Source of the DNA: RAM1 sp050247515
Lineage (GTDB): Bacteria; Pseudomonadota; Gammaproteobacteria; Burkholderiales; Burkholderiaceae_C
NCBI GenBank assembly: GCA_050247515.1
Contig: JBFWUB010000021.1
Location: 1-64,000, forward strand
DNA: 64,000 nucleotides
Reading direction: 5' to 3'
Position numbers and translations under genes: made by a program. Below are positions 7,730-16,537 of this stretch, in pieces (position 1 is the stretch's first letter; each line of letters begins with the position of its first letter). The notes beneath the pieces are model-generated. The model was not told the DNA's origin. It saw only the letters and a list, made by a program, of their open reading frames with translations, and made no database searches.

Positions 7730-8926
7730 ATGAAAGCCCACTTCAACTGGCAAGACCCCTTTTTGCTGGCCGACCAGCTCAGCGACGAGGAGCGCGCCAT
7801 CGTGGAAGCCGCCCACAGCTTCTGCCAGGACAAGCTGCAAACCCGCGTGCTGATGGCCGCGCGCCACGAAAAGTTTGACCGCGAAATCATGAACGAGGCC
7901 GGTGCCATGGGCTTTCTGGGCTCCACGATCGAAGGCTACGGCTGCGCCGGCCTGAGCTATGTGGCGTACGGCCTGATCGCCCGCGAGGTGGAGCGCGTGG
8001 ACAGCGGCTATCGCAGCGCCATCAGCGTGCAAAGCTCGCTGGTGATGCACCCCATTAACGAATACGGCAGCGAAGCGCAAAAGCAGAAGTACCTGCCCAA
8101 ACTCGCCACCGGCGAATGGGTGGGCTGCTTTGGCCTGACCGAGCCCAACCATGGCTCGGACCCGGCCAGCATGCTCACGCGCGCCAGGCCGGTGGACGGT
8201 GGCTACACCCTCAAGGGCGCCAAGATGTGGATCACCAACGCGCCGATCGCCGATGTGTTTGTGGTGTGGGCCAAGGTGGAAGACCCCGACGGCAAGGTGG
8301 GCGGGCAGGAAAGCATCCGCGGCTTCATCCTTGAAAAAGGGATGAAAGGCCTGACGGCACCCAAGATCGAAGGCAAGATGAGCCTGCGCGCCAGCATCAC
8401 CGGTGAAATCGTGATGGACGACGTGTTTGTGCCCGAGGCGCAGCTGATGCCCAACGTGGCAGGTCTCAAGGGCCCGTTCGGCTGCCTGAACAAGGCGCGC
8501 TACGGCATCGCCTGGGGCGCCCTGGGCGCGGCAGAAGACTGCTGGCACCGCGCGCGCCAGTACACGCTGGACCGGGTGCAGTTTGGCCGGCCGCTGGCGC
8601 AAAACCAGCTGATCCAGAAAAAGCTGGCCGACATGCAGACCGAGATCGCCCTGGGCCTGCAGGGCTGCCTGCGCGTGGGCCGGCTGATGGACGAAGGCAA
8701 GGCTACGCCCGAAATGGTGAGCCTGATCAAGCGCAACAGCTGCGGCAAGGCGCTGGACATTGCCCGGATGGCGCGCGACATGCACGGCGGCAACGGCATC
8801 CATGACGAATACCATGTGATTCGCCACATGATCAACCTGGAAACCGTCAACACCTACGAAGGCACGCACGACGTGCATGCGCTGATCCTGGGTCGCGCCC
8901 AGACAGGGCTGCAGGCGTTTTATTAG
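7730..8926 (+). CDS. gcdH: Glutaryl-CoA dehydrogenase
   Basis: A 398-residue acyl-CoA dehydrogenase that oxidatively decarboxylates glutaryl-CoA to crotonyl-CoA in lysine, tryptophan and glutarate catabolism. Seen are CFGLTEPNHGSDPASM (FAD site), YTLKGAKMWITNAPIAD, FGRPLAQNQLIQKKLADM, MHGGNGI and the ending TYEGTHDVHALILGRAQTG with the catalytic Glu in YEGT. The GRAQTGLQAF end and overall length fit GcdH better than short-chain dehydrogenases. AGGAG lies just before ATG 7730. A hairpin terminator follows at 8935. It is probably controlled by the divergent LysR gene. Confidence 0.95.
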   Translation: MKAHFNWQDPFLLADQLSDEERAIVEAAHSFCQDKLQTRVLMAARHEKFDREIMNEAGAMGFLGSTIEGYGCAGLSYVAYGLIAREVERVDSGYRSAISVQSSLVMHPINEYGSEAQKQKYLPKLATGEWVGCFGLTEPNHGSDPASMLTRARPVDGGYTLKGAKMWITNAPIADVFVVWAKVEDPDGKVGGQESIRGFILEKGMKGLTAPKIEGKMSLRASITGEIVMDDVFVPEAQLMPNVAGLKGPFGCLNKARYGIAWGALGAAEDCWHRARQYTLDRVQFGRPLAQNQLIQKKLADMQTEIALGLQGCLRVGRLMDEGKATPEMVSLIKRNSCGKALDIARMARDMHGGNGIHDEYHVIRHMINLETVNTYEGTHDVHALILGRAQTGLQAFY

Positions 8927-8934
8927 CTCCCCCC

Positions 8935-8957
8935 AAAGCGCCTCTGGCGGGCGCTTT
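8935..8957 (+). terminator. Hairpin downstream of gcdH
   Basis: AAAGCGCC at 8935-8942 pairs with GGCGCTTT at 8950-8957 around a 7-nt loop, nine bases past the stop codon. The T-run is only three bases and part of the stem, so termination strength is uncertain. Confidence 0.55.
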
Positions 8958-9042
8958 ACACAGCTTTACCTGGCATGAACGGCGCGCCGCAAGGCCTTCC
9001 CTGAGCTGATGCCTTGACGGTTGGGTGGCCGAAAGCTACATT

Positions 9043-9056
9043 ACTAACCAGTCAGT
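9043..9056. promoter_or_regulatory. Probable TetR operator
   Basis: ACTAACCAGTCAGT is an imperfect palindrome (10 of 14 positions symmetric) centred about 18 bases before the tetR start. TetR regulators of RND pumps commonly bind such ACTxACC/GGTxAGT dyads over their own promoters. Assignment is by position and symmetry only. Confidence 0.55.
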
Positions 9057-9067
9057 CATTAATTTTC

Positions 9068-9742
9068 ATGTCCCTTTCCAAGTTCATCCGCGCGCGCCCG
9101 GACGACGCTTCGCCCAAGCGAGAGCGGCGCAAGGAGGCGCGCCCGGGCGAACTGCTGGACGCCGCGCTGGACCTGTTCGTTGAAAAGGGCTTTGCCGCCA
9201 CCCGCGCCGAAGAGGTGGCCGCGCGGGCGGGCGTTTCCAAAGGCACGCTGTTCCTGTACTTCCAGAGCAAGGAAGAACTCTTCAAGGCGGTGATCAGCGA
9301 AAACATCGCCGGCCGCTTTACCGAATGGAACGCCGAGTTCGAAGCCTTTGACGGCAGCAGCGCCGACATGCTGCGCTACGCCATGAACATGTGGTGGGAG
9401 CGCATTGGCGCCACCCGCGCGTCGGGCATCACCAAGCTCATCATGAGCGAGGCGCACAACTTCCCCGAGGTCACGGCGTACTACCAGACCGAGGTGATCC
9501 AGCCCGGCCAGGCGCTGATCCGCCGCATCCTGCAGCGCGGGGTGGACCGCGGTGAATTTGCCGTGACCGACATGGACCATGCGGCGTACAGCGTGATCGC
9601 CGCCATGGTGTTCCTGGTGATGTCCAAGCATTCGCTGGGCGCGTGCGTGCCCGCCGACCGGCCGCTGGACCCGCGCCGGTACATTGATTCGCAGGCCAGC
9701 ATCATCCTGGGCGGCCTGCTGGTGCGCGGAGGCAAGAAATGA
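9068..9742 (+). CDS. TetR-family regulator of RND efflux operon
   Basis: A 224-residue TetR repressor: HTH at residues 19-65 (LLDAALDLFVEKGFAATRAEE then AGVSKGTLFLYFQSKEELF) and a variable ligand domain. ATG 9068 was chosen over an upstream TTG at 9014 because conserved sequence begins there; no clear Shine-Dalgarno is visible. Its last bases overlap the adaptor gene start (ATGA at 9739-9742). It presumably represses its own operon through the dyad at 9043. Confidence 0.92.
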   Translation: MSLSKFIRARPDDASPKRERRKEARPGELLDAALDLFVEKGFAATRAEEVAARAGVSKGTLFLYFQSKEELFKAVISENIAGRFTEWNAEFEAFDGSSADMLRYAMNMWWERIGATRASGITKLIMSEAHNFPEVTAYYQTEVIQPGQALIRRILQRGVDRGEFAVTDMDHAAYSVIAAMVFLVMSKHSLGACVPADRPLDPRRYIDSQASIILGGLLVRGGKK

Positions 9743-10893
9743 AACGTGGGCTCAAATGGGTCATCTGGGCCGTGGTCCTGCTGGCCGTGGCGCTGGGCGT
9801 GGCCCGGGCGCTGTCGGCGCGCAAGGCGCAGCAGCAGGCCGTGGCGCAGGCCCAGGCCACGCGCGAGCAGGCGGTGGTGGAGCTGGCCGAAGGTGATGTG
9901 GTCAAGGCACAGCTTCGCGAGATCACCCAGGGCCTGCCGATTTCAGGCTCGCTCAAGGCCGTCAACTCCGCCGCCGTCAAGGCCCGCGTGGCCGGCGAGC
10001 TGCAGGGCCTGACGCTGCGCGAGGGCGACGCGGTGAAGGCCGGGCAGGTGGTGGCCCGTGTGGACCCGACGGAGCTGCAGTCGCGCGTGCGCCAGGCGCA
10101 GGAACAGGCCGACGCAGCCCGCGCGCAGATCGACATCGCCCAGCGCCAGTGGGACAACAACAAGGCCCTGGTGGACCAGGGCTTCATCTCGCGCACGGCG
10201 CTTGATACGTCGGCCAACAACCTGGCCGCCGCCCAGGCCACCCACAAGGCCGCGCTGGCCGCCGTGGACGTGGCGCGCAAGGCGCTGGACGACACCGTGC
10301 TGCGCGCGCCCATCAGCGGCGTGGTGTCGCTGCGCGCGGCCCAGCCGGGCGAGCGCGTGGGCGTGGACGCCCGCGTGATCGAGATCGTGGACCTGAGCCG
10401 CCTGGAGCTGGAGGCCACGCTGGGCGCGGCCGATTCCGTGGCCGTGCGCGTGGGCCAGCAGGCCACGCTGCAGATCGAGGGCAACCCGCAACCGGTCACG
10501 GCGCGCGTGGTGCGCATCAACCCCAGCGCCCAGGCCGGCAGCCGCAGCGTGCTGGTGTACCTGGGGCTGGACCGCGTGGACGGCCTGCGACAGGGCCTGT
10601 TTGCCCAGGGCACGCTGGGCACGGCGCGCACCAGCGCGGTAGCCGTGCCGCTGGGCGCCATGCGTACCGACCGCCCTGCTCCCTATGTGCAGGTGGTGGA
10701 AAACGGCAAGGTCGTGCACAAGCCCGTGGGTGCCGGCGCGCGCGGGCAGGACGCCCAGGACGCCGCGGGCGAAACCCTGGTGGCCGTGCAGGGCATTCCC
10801 GCGGGCGCGCTGGTGATCCAGGGCAGCGTGGGCAGCCTGCGCGAGGGCACGGCGGTGCGCTTTACCCAACCTGCCGCCGCACGGGCCCCCTGA
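9739..10893 (+). CDS. RND efflux periplasmic adaptor subunit
   Basis: A 384-residue membrane-fusion protein. After an N-terminal membrane anchor (VIWAVVLLAVALGVARAL) come a lipoyl/barrel-sandwich half (LPISGSLKAVNSAAVKARVAGEL, LREGDAVKAGQVVARVDP), an alpha-helical hairpin (about residues 115-185), the second lipoyl half (TVLRAPISGVVSLRAAQPGERV) and a beta-barrel domain. It links the inner-membrane pump encoded 3 bases downstream to an outer-membrane channel, probably the TolC-type protein at 15143. Substrate unknown. No lipobox is seen. Confidence 0.93.
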   Translation: MKRGLKWVIWAVVLLAVALGVARALSARKAQQQAVAQAQATREQAVVELAEGDVVKAQLREITQGLPISGSLKAVNSAAVKARVAGELQGLTLREGDAVKAGQVVARVDPTELQSRVRQAQEQADAARAQIDIAQRQWDNNKALVDQGFISRTALDTSANNLAAAQATHKAALAAVDVARKALDDTVLRAPISGVVSLRAAQPGERVGVDARVIEIVDLSRLELEATLGAADSVAVRVGQQATLQIEGNPQPVTARVVRINPSAQAGSRSVLVYLGLDRVDGLRQGLFAQGTLGTARTSAVAVPLGAMRTDRPAPYVQVVENGKVVHKPVGAGARGQDAQDAAGETLVAVQGIPAGALVIQGSVGSLREGTAVRFTQPAAARAP

Positions 10894-10896
10894 GCG

Positions 10897-13800
10897 ATGT
10901 GGTTCACCCGCGTCAGCCTGCAAAACCCGGTGTTTGCGACGATGGTCATGCTGGCCATCGTGGTGCTGGGCCTGTTCTCGTACCAGCGGTTGAAGGTGGA
11001 CCAGTTCCCCAACATCGACTTCCCGGTGGTGGTGGTCACGGCCGAGTACCCGGGCGCCTCGCCCGAGATCGTTGAAAGCGAAGTCACCAAGAAGATCGAG
11101 GAAGGCGTCAACTCCATCGCCGGCATCAATGCGCTGACCTCGCGCAGCTACGAAGGCCAGTCGGTCGTCATCATTGAATTCCAGCTGCACATCGACGGGC
11201 GCAAGGCCGCCGAGGACGTGCGCGAGAAGATCGCCGCCATCCGTCCCACCTTCCGCGACGAGGTGAAAGAGCCGCGCGTGCTGCGCTTTGACCCGGCCAG
11301 CCGTGCCATCTGGTCGCTGGCCGTGTTGCCCGATGCCGCAAAGGGCACCGCCATGACCGCGGTCGAGCTGACCAACTGGGCTGACCAGGTGCTCAAGAAG
11401 CGGCTGGAAAACGTGCGTGGCGTGGGTTCGGTCACGCTGGTGGGCGGCACCAAGCGCGAAATCAACATCTACCTGAACCCGCAGGCCATGGAGGCGCTGG
11501 GCATCACGGCCGACCAGGTGGTGGCGGCCGTGCGCAACGAGAACCAGGACCTGCCGGTGGGCGCGATCCGCTCGCTGCAGCAAGAGCGCGTGGTGCAGAT
11601 TGACGCGCGCATGCAGCGGCCCGAGGACTTCGGGCGGATCATCGTGGCCAGGAAGGGTGCCGCCGCCGTGCGCGTGGACCAGGTCGCCACGGTCAGGGAC
11701 GGCGCGCAGGAAATCGACAGCCTGGCGCTGTACAACGGCGCGCGCACCCTGCTGCTCACCGTGCAAAAGGCGCAGGACGACAACACCATCCAGGTGATCG
11801 ACGGCCTGAAGGCGACGCTGGCCGAACTGCAGGGCCAGTTGCCGCCGGGCGTGCGGCTGGAGCCCATTCTGGATGGCTCGCGCCCGATCCGCGTGGCGGT
11901 TGAGAACGTGCGCCGCACCCTGATCGAGGGCGCGCTGCTCACCGTGCTGATCGTTTTCCTGTTCCTGAATTCATGGCGCTCCACCGTCATCACCGGCCTG
12001 ACGCTGCCGATCTCCATCATCGGCACCTTCCTGTTCATGAACATGTTCGGCTTCACCATCAACATGATCACGCTGATGGCGCTGAGCCTGTGCGTGGGCC
12101 TGCTGATTGACGACGCCATCGTGGTGCGCGAAAACATCGTGCGCCATGTGCAGATGGGCAAGGATCCGTTCCGCGCCTCGCTGGACGGCACGCAGGAGAT
12201 CGGCCTGGCGGTGCTGGCCACCACCTTCTCCATCGTGGCGGTGTTCCTGCCCATCGGTTTCATGGGCGGCATCATCGGCAAGTTCTTCCACGAGTTCGGC
12301 ATCACCATCGTGGCGGCCGTGCTGATCAGCATGTTCGTGAGCTTCACGCTGGACCCGATGCTGTCCAGCGTCTGGCATGACCCGGAAATTGACAAGCACG
12401 GCCAGGCGCGCGGCAATTCGCTGTACGACAGGACCCTTGGCCGCGTCACAGGCTGGTTCGACCAGGGCACCGAGCGCCTGTCGGGCGCCTACCAGCGCAT
12501 CCTGCGCTGGTCGCTGGTGCACAAGCTGGCCACCGTGCTGATGGCCGTGGGCATCTTCATCGCCAGCGTGTTCATGGTGCCGCTGCTGGGCACGGAATTC
12601 GTGCCCAAGGCCGACTTCTCCGAGACCTCCATCACCTTCTACACCCCGGTGGGCTCGGCGCTGGAAGTGACCGAGGCCAAGGCGCGCCAGGTGGAGTCCA
12701 TCGTGCGCGAATTCCCCGAGGTGCGCTACACACTGTCCACCATCAATACCGGCAACGCCCAGGGCAAGATTTACGCGAACGTGTACATCCGCCTGGTGGA
12801 CCGCAAGCAGCGCAGCCGCAATGTGGACCAGATGTCGGGCGTGCTGCGCGCGCGGCTGGCCCAGGTGCCGGGCATCACCGTCACGCACGTGGGCCTGCTG
12901 GACGCGGTGGGCGGCAACAAGCAGGTGGAGTTTTCGCTGCAGGGACCTGACCTGAAAGAGCTTGAACGCCTGACCCGCCTGGTCACCGAAAAAATCCGCA
13001 CCGTGCCCGGCCTGGTGGACCTGGACACCAGCATCAAGGCCGACAAGCCGGTGATCGACGTGGAAGTCAAGCGCGACGCCGCGTCCGACCTGGGCCTGAG
13101 CGTGGGCCAGATCGCCGCCCAGCTGCGCACGCTGGTGGCTGGGCAGACGGTGGGCAACTGGCGCGCCAGTGACGACCAGACTTACGACGTGATCGTGCGC
13201 ATGGCGCCCGGCGCGCGCAATGCGCCGCAGGACCTGGAGCGCCTGCCGTTCACCCTGGGCACCAACACCGACGGCACGCCGCGCATTGTGCGGCTCAACC
13301 AGGTGGCCACCGTGCGCGAAGGCACCGGCCCCAACCAGATCAACCGGCGCGACCTCACGCGCGAGGTCGCCATCAACGGCAACGTGTACAACCGCTCGGC
13401 GGGCGAGGTGTCGGCCGACGTGCGCAAGGTGCTGGACAGCGTGAGCTTTCCACCGGGCTACCGCTACAAGTTCAGCGGCTCCACCAAGGACATGGCCGAG
13501 TCGTTTGGCTATGCCATCTCGGCGCTGGCCATGGCCGTGATCTTCATCTACATGATCCTGGCCAGCCAGTTCAGGAGCTTCCTGCAGCCGCTGGCGCTGA
13601 TGACGTCGCTGCCGCTCACGCTCATTGGCGTGGTGCTGGCGCTCATGATGTTCCGCTCGTCGCTGTCGATGTTCTCGGTCATCGGCGTGGTGATGCTCAT
13701 GGGCCTGGTGACCAAGAACGCGATCCTGCTGGTGGACTTCGCGATCCGGGCACGGGACGACGGCATGGAGCGCGCCGAGGCCCTGCTGCTGGCCGCCAGG

Positions 13801-14055
13801 GTCCGGCTGCGCCCCATCCTCATGACCACGCTGGCCATGATCTTCGGCATGGTGCCGCTGGCCTTTGCCCTGACGGAGGGCTCCGAGCAGCGCGCGCCCA
13901 TGGGCCAGGCCGTGATCGGCGGGGTCATCACCTCGTCGCTGCTCACGCTGGTGGTGGTGCCGGTGGTGTATTGCTACATGGACGACCTGGCCAGCTGGTT
14001 GCGGGCGCGGTTCGCCGGCCGCCCGGTGCCCCCTAAAATTCAGGGTTTGTCCTGA
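10897..14055 (+). CDS. RND multidrug efflux permease (HAE-1 type)
   Basis: A 1,052-residue proton-driven pump with the typical duplicated 6-TM architecture. The N-terminus (MWFTRVSLQNPVFATMVMLAIVVLGLFSYQRL, then QFPNIDFPVVVV) and the Asp pair in TM4 (GLLIDDAIVVREN) are conserved, as are the second half FIYMILASQF and GLVTKNAILLVDFA motifs. It forms a tripartite complex with the adaptor upstream. The immediate tetR neighbour argues for inducible drug or solvent efflux; the substrate cannot be read from sequence. Only 21 bases separate it from pcm. Confidence 0.95.
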   Translation: MWFTRVSLQNPVFATMVMLAIVVLGLFSYQRLKVDQFPNIDFPVVVVTAEYPGASPEIVESEVTKKIEEGVNSIAGINALTSRSYEGQSVVIIEFQLHIDGRKAAEDVREKIAAIRPTFRDEVKEPRVLRFDPASRAIWSLAVLPDAAKGTAMTAVELTNWADQVLKKRLENVRGVGSVTLVGGTKREINIYLNPQAMEALGITADQVVAAVRNENQDLPVGAIRSLQQERVVQIDARMQRPEDFGRIIVARKGAAAVRVDQVATVRDGAQEIDSLALYNGARTLLLTVQKAQDDNTIQVIDGLKATLAELQGQLPPGVRLEPILDGSRPIRVAVENVRRTLIEGALLTVLIVFLFLNSWRSTVITGLTLPISIIGTFLFMNMFGFTINMITLMALSLCVGLLIDDAIVVRENIVRHVQMGKDPFRASLDGTQEIGLAVLATTFSIVAVFLPIGFMGGIIGKFFHEFGITIVAAVLISMFVSFTLDPMLSSVWHDPEIDKHGQARGNSLYDRTLGRVTGWFDQGTERLSGAYQRILRWSLVHKLATVLMAVGIFIASVFMVPLLGTEFVPKADFSETSITFYTPVGSALEVTEAKARQVESIVREFPEVRYTLSTINTGNAQGKIYANVYIRLVDRKQRSRNVDQMSGVLRARLAQVPGITVTHVGLLDAVGGNKQVEFSLQGPDLKELERLTRLVTEKIRTVPGLVDLDTSIKADKPVIDVEVKRDAASDLGLSVGQIAAQLRTLVAGQTVGNWRASDDQTYDVIVRMAPGARNAPQDLERLPFTLGTNTDGTPRIVRLNQVATVREGTGPNQINRRDLTREVAINGNVYNRSAGEVSADVRKVLDSVSFPPGYRYKFSGSTKDMAESFGYAISALAMAVIFIYMILASQFRSFLQPLALMTSLPLTLIGVVLALMMFRSSLSMFSVIGVVMLMGLVTKNAILLVDFAIRARDDGMERAEALLLAARVRLRPILMTTLAMIFGMVPLAFALTEGSEQRAPMGQAVIGGVITSSLLTLVVVPVVYCYMDDLASWLRARFAGRPVPPKIQGLS

Positions 14056-14076
14056 TCCTGCCTGGAGTACCCCGAA

Positions 14077-14742
14077 ATGACCACGCTTACCCCCCTGGAA
14101 CAAGCCCGCTTCAACATGATCGAGCAGCAGATTCGCCCCTGGGACGTGCTCGACCCCGAAGTGCTGGCCCTGCTGTCGGTCGTCAAGCGCGAGGATTTCG
14201 TGCCGCTGGCCCACAAGGCGCTGGCCTTCGTGGACATGGAACTGCCCCTGCCAGAAGGCGAATACATGCTGGCGCCGCGCGTGGAGGCCCGCATGCTGCA
14301 GCAGCTGCAGGTGCAAAAGCACGAAAAGGTGCTGGAAATCGGCGCCGGCTCGGGGTACATGGCCGCGCTGCTGGCCCACCGGGCGCAGCGCGTGATCTCG
14401 CTGGACATCAAACCCGCGCTGGCCCAGCTGGCCCGCGCCAACCTGCAACAGGCCGGCATCACCAACGCCGAAGTGCGCGAGGCCGATGGCGCCGGGGACG
14501 TGTCCGTGGACGGGCCTTTCGACGTGATCGTGCTCAGCGGCTCGGTGGCCGAAGTGCCCAAGACGCTGCTGGCCCAGCTCAAGACCGGCGGCCGTCTGGC
14601 AGCCATCGTGGGCAGCGAACCCATGATGCGCGCCACCTTCATCACCCGCACCGGCGAGGCCAGCTACACCACCACCCAGCCCTGGGACACCGTGGCACCG
14701 CGCCTGCTGAACTTCCCCGAGCCGTCTCGCTTCAACTTCTAA
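14077..14742 (+). CDS. pcm: Protein-L-isoaspartate O-methyltransferase
   Basis: A 221-residue SAM-dependent methyltransferase. It has ARFNMIEQQIRPWDV at the N-terminus, the substrate region REDFVPLAHKALAF, and SAM motif I VLEIGAGSGYMAALLA, and later FDVIVLSGSVAEVP. It marks and repairs isoaspartyl residues in damaged proteins. Located between the RND pump and a rhodanese gene in the same orientation with short gaps, so it may share their transcript, an order common upstream of tolC in this group. Confidence 0.9.
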   Translation: MTTLTPLEQARFNMIEQQIRPWDVLDPEVLALLSVVKREDFVPLAHKALAFVDMELPLPEGEYMLAPRVEARMLQQLQVQKHEKVLEIGAGSGYMAALLAHRAQRVISLDIKPALAQLARANLQQAGITNAEVREADGAGDVSVDGPFDVIVLSGSVAEVPKTLLAQLKTGGRLAAIVGSEPMMRATFITRTGEASYTTTQPWDTVAPRLLNFPEPSRFNF

Positions 14743-14756
14743 GGCCCGGACGCAAC

Positions 14757-15098
14757 ATGATCGACCAGGTTCGCCCCAACGACCTTTCCGTCTGGATGCA
14801 GGCCCAGCCCGGCGGCAGCGCCGGCGTGGTGCTGGACGTGCGCGAACCGTGGGAACTGCAGACCGCCAGCGTGCTGCCTGACGGCTTTGCGCTGCGGGCC
14901 ATCCCCATGAACGAGATCCCCGCGCGCCTGGGGGAGCTGGACGCCAACGTGCCGGTGGCCTGCCTGTGCCACCACGGCGCGCGCAGCCAGCGCGTGGCAT
15001 CGTTCCTGGTCGCCCAGGGCTTCACCCATGTGGCGAACATTGCGGGCGGCATTGACGCCTGGTCGGCCGAGCGTGACCCGCGGGTGCCGCGCTACTGA
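14757..15098 (+). CDS. Single-domain rhodanese-like protein
   Basis: A 113-residue rhodanese. VVLDVREPWELQTASV and the active loop CLCHHGARSQRVASFL with the catalytic Cys are clear, then GFTHVANIAGGIDAWS. It probably transfers sulfane sulfur to thiol acceptors in the cytoplasm; its partner is unknown. It is 14 bases after pcm and 44 before tolC. Confidence 0.93.
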   Translation: MIDQVRPNDLSVWMQAQPGGSAGVVLDVREPWELQTASVLPDGFALRAIPMNEIPARLGELDANVPVACLCHHGARSQRVASFLVAQGFTHVANIAGGIDAWSAERDPRVPRY

Positions 15099-15142
15099 CC
15101 GCGCACGCATTTCCAGAACAGCAGTTTCAAAGAAGGACGATC

Positions 15143-16459
15143 ATGACCCCGTTGCGGCTTCTTCCCCTGTCGTTGGCCCTGGGCGTGGCATTCGCCGCGC
15201 CCGTGCATGCCCAAAGCCTGGTCGAACTGTACGAGGCGGCGCGCGCTCACGACGCCACCTGGCAATCGGCCAAATCGCAGTACGACGCCAACCTGTTCCG
15301 CGCCGAACAGGCGCGCGCGGGCATCCTGCCGTCGGCCAACCTGTCGGCCGGTGCCTCCCGTACCAATTCCGAGGTGCGCACGCCGCCTTCGGATCGGGAC
15401 TTCACCTCGCAGAACGCCACGCTGAGCGCCGCGCAACCGCTGTACCGCCCGGCCAACGTCGCCACCTACGAGCAGGGGAAAAAGCAGGCTGAACTGGCCC
15501 AGGCACAGCTGAATGCCGCCAGCCAGGACCTGATCATCCGCGTGAGCCAGGCCTACTTTGACGTGCTGGCCGCGCAGGACACGCTCACCTTCGTGCGCGC
15601 CCAGAAAACTGCGGTGTCCGAGCAGCTTGCATCGGCCAAGCGCAACTTCGAGGTGGGGACGTCCACCATCACCGATTCGCGCGAAGCGCAGGCCCGCTTC
15701 GACCTGGTGGTGGCCCAGGAAATTGCCGCCGAAAACGACCTGCGCGTGAAACGGCTGGCACTGGACAACCTGGTGGGCAAGGCAGGTGCGCAGCCGCGCC
15801 CGCTGGCCGCGCCCGTGGCGCTGCCCACGCTGTCGCCCGATGACGTGAACCTGTGGGTGCAACAGGCCGAGGACGCCAGCCCCACCGTGCAGCAGTTCAG
15901 GACCGCGCTGGACATCGCCCGGCTGGAAACCGAAAAGGCCAAAGCCGGCCACAAGCCCACGCTGGACCTGACGGCCAGCTACGGCATTGCGCGCGGGCCC
16001 AACAACATCACCGGCGTGCAGACGCGCACCAACAACACCACCGTGGGCGTGTCGTTCAACCTGCCGCTGTTCGCCGGCTTTGCCACGCAAAACCGCATCA
16101 GGGAAACCCTGTCGCTGGAGGAAAAGGCGCAGTCTGACCTGGAAGCCGCGCGCCGCTCGGTGGCACAGGCCACGCGCAGCGCCTTCTTTGGCGTGGTGTC
16201 GGGCCTGGGCCAGGTCAAGGCGCTGGAAGCGTCCGAACAGTCCAGCCAGCTCGCGCTGGACGCCAACAAGCTGGGCTACCAGGTGGGCGTGCGCATCAAC
16301 ATCGACGTGCTGAACAGCCAGAGCCAGCTGTTCCAGACCAAGCGCGACCTGGCCCAGGCCCGCTACAACGTGCTGCTGGGCAGCCTCAAGCTGCGCCAGG
16401 CCAACGGCACGCTCAAGGCTGAGGATTTGCAGGGCATCAATGGGGTTCTGACAAAGTAA
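15143..16459 (+). CDS. tolC: TolC-family outer membrane channel
   Basis: A 438-residue outer-membrane factor with a signal peptide (PLRLLPLSLALGVAFAAPVHA) and two OEP repeats: SLVELYEAARAHDATWQSAKSQ...NLSAGASRTNSEV and the second half PTVQQFRTALDIARLETEKAKAGHKPTLDLTASYG. Length and the GVSFNLPLFAGF motif fit TolC. GAAGGA lies before the start. It follows an RND pump/adaptor set, pcm and rhodanese on the same strand, so it may complete the tripartite efflux complex and also serve type I secretion. Confidence 0.93.
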   Translation: MTPLRLLPLSLALGVAFAAPVHAQSLVELYEAARAHDATWQSAKSQYDANLFRAEQARAGILPSANLSAGASRTNSEVRTPPSDRDFTSQNATLSAAQPLYRPANVATYEQGKKQAELAQAQLNAASQDLIIRVSQAYFDVLAAQDTLTFVRAQKTAVSEQLASAKRNFEVGTSTITDSREAQARFDLVVAQEIAAENDLRVKRLALDNLVGKAGAQPRPLAAPVALPTLSPDDVNLWVQQAEDASPTVQQFRTALDIARLETEKAKAGHKPTLDLTASYGIARGPNNITGVQTRTNNTTVGVSFNLPLFAGFATQNRIRETLSLEEKAQSDLEAARRSVAQATRSAFFGVVSGLGQVKALEASEQSSQLALDANKLGYQVGVRINIDVLNSQSQLFQTKRDLAQARYNVLLGSLKLRQANGTLKAEDLQGINGVLTK

Positions 16460-16488
16460 CGCCATTAGTTTGCGACTTTTTAAAAGCC

Positions 16489-16520
16489 AACTTTCAAAAA
16501 GTCGCGACTTTTTGAAAGTT
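16489..16520. promoter_or_regulatory. Perfect 32-bp palindrome ahead of DUF4143 ATPase
   Basis: AACTTTCAAAAAGTCG at 16489-16504 is followed directly by its exact complement to 16520, with no spacer. A partial third arm, GCGACTTTTTAAAAG, lies at 16472-16486, and TAGTCGC occurs at 16531-16537 just before the start codon. The palindrome ends 17 bases before the ATPase start, so it is most likely an operator for that gene; it lacks the free U-tract of a tolC terminator. Confidence 0.65.
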
Positions 16521-16537
16521 ACCGTTAAAATAGTCGC

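Noticed and set aside
7466..8878. Minus-strand frame of 470 codons overlapping gcdH
   Set aside because: Antisense to gcdH whose catalytic motifs are complete; only its end coincides with the LysR gene in another frame.
9943..11766. Minus-strand frame of about 607 codons across adaptor and pump
   Set aside because: Shadow frame; composition and lack of motifs exclude a gene.
11971..15000. Very long minus-strand frame opposite the RND pump (about 1,009 codons)
   Set aside because: Spans the pump, pcm and rhodanese genes in antisense; low-complexity Gly/His/Arg-rich translation without conserved domains.
16489..16520. Intrinsic terminator of tolC
   Set aside because: The stem is too long and AT-rich, with no U-tract after it on the plus strand, and it abuts the next start codon; operator is the better reading.
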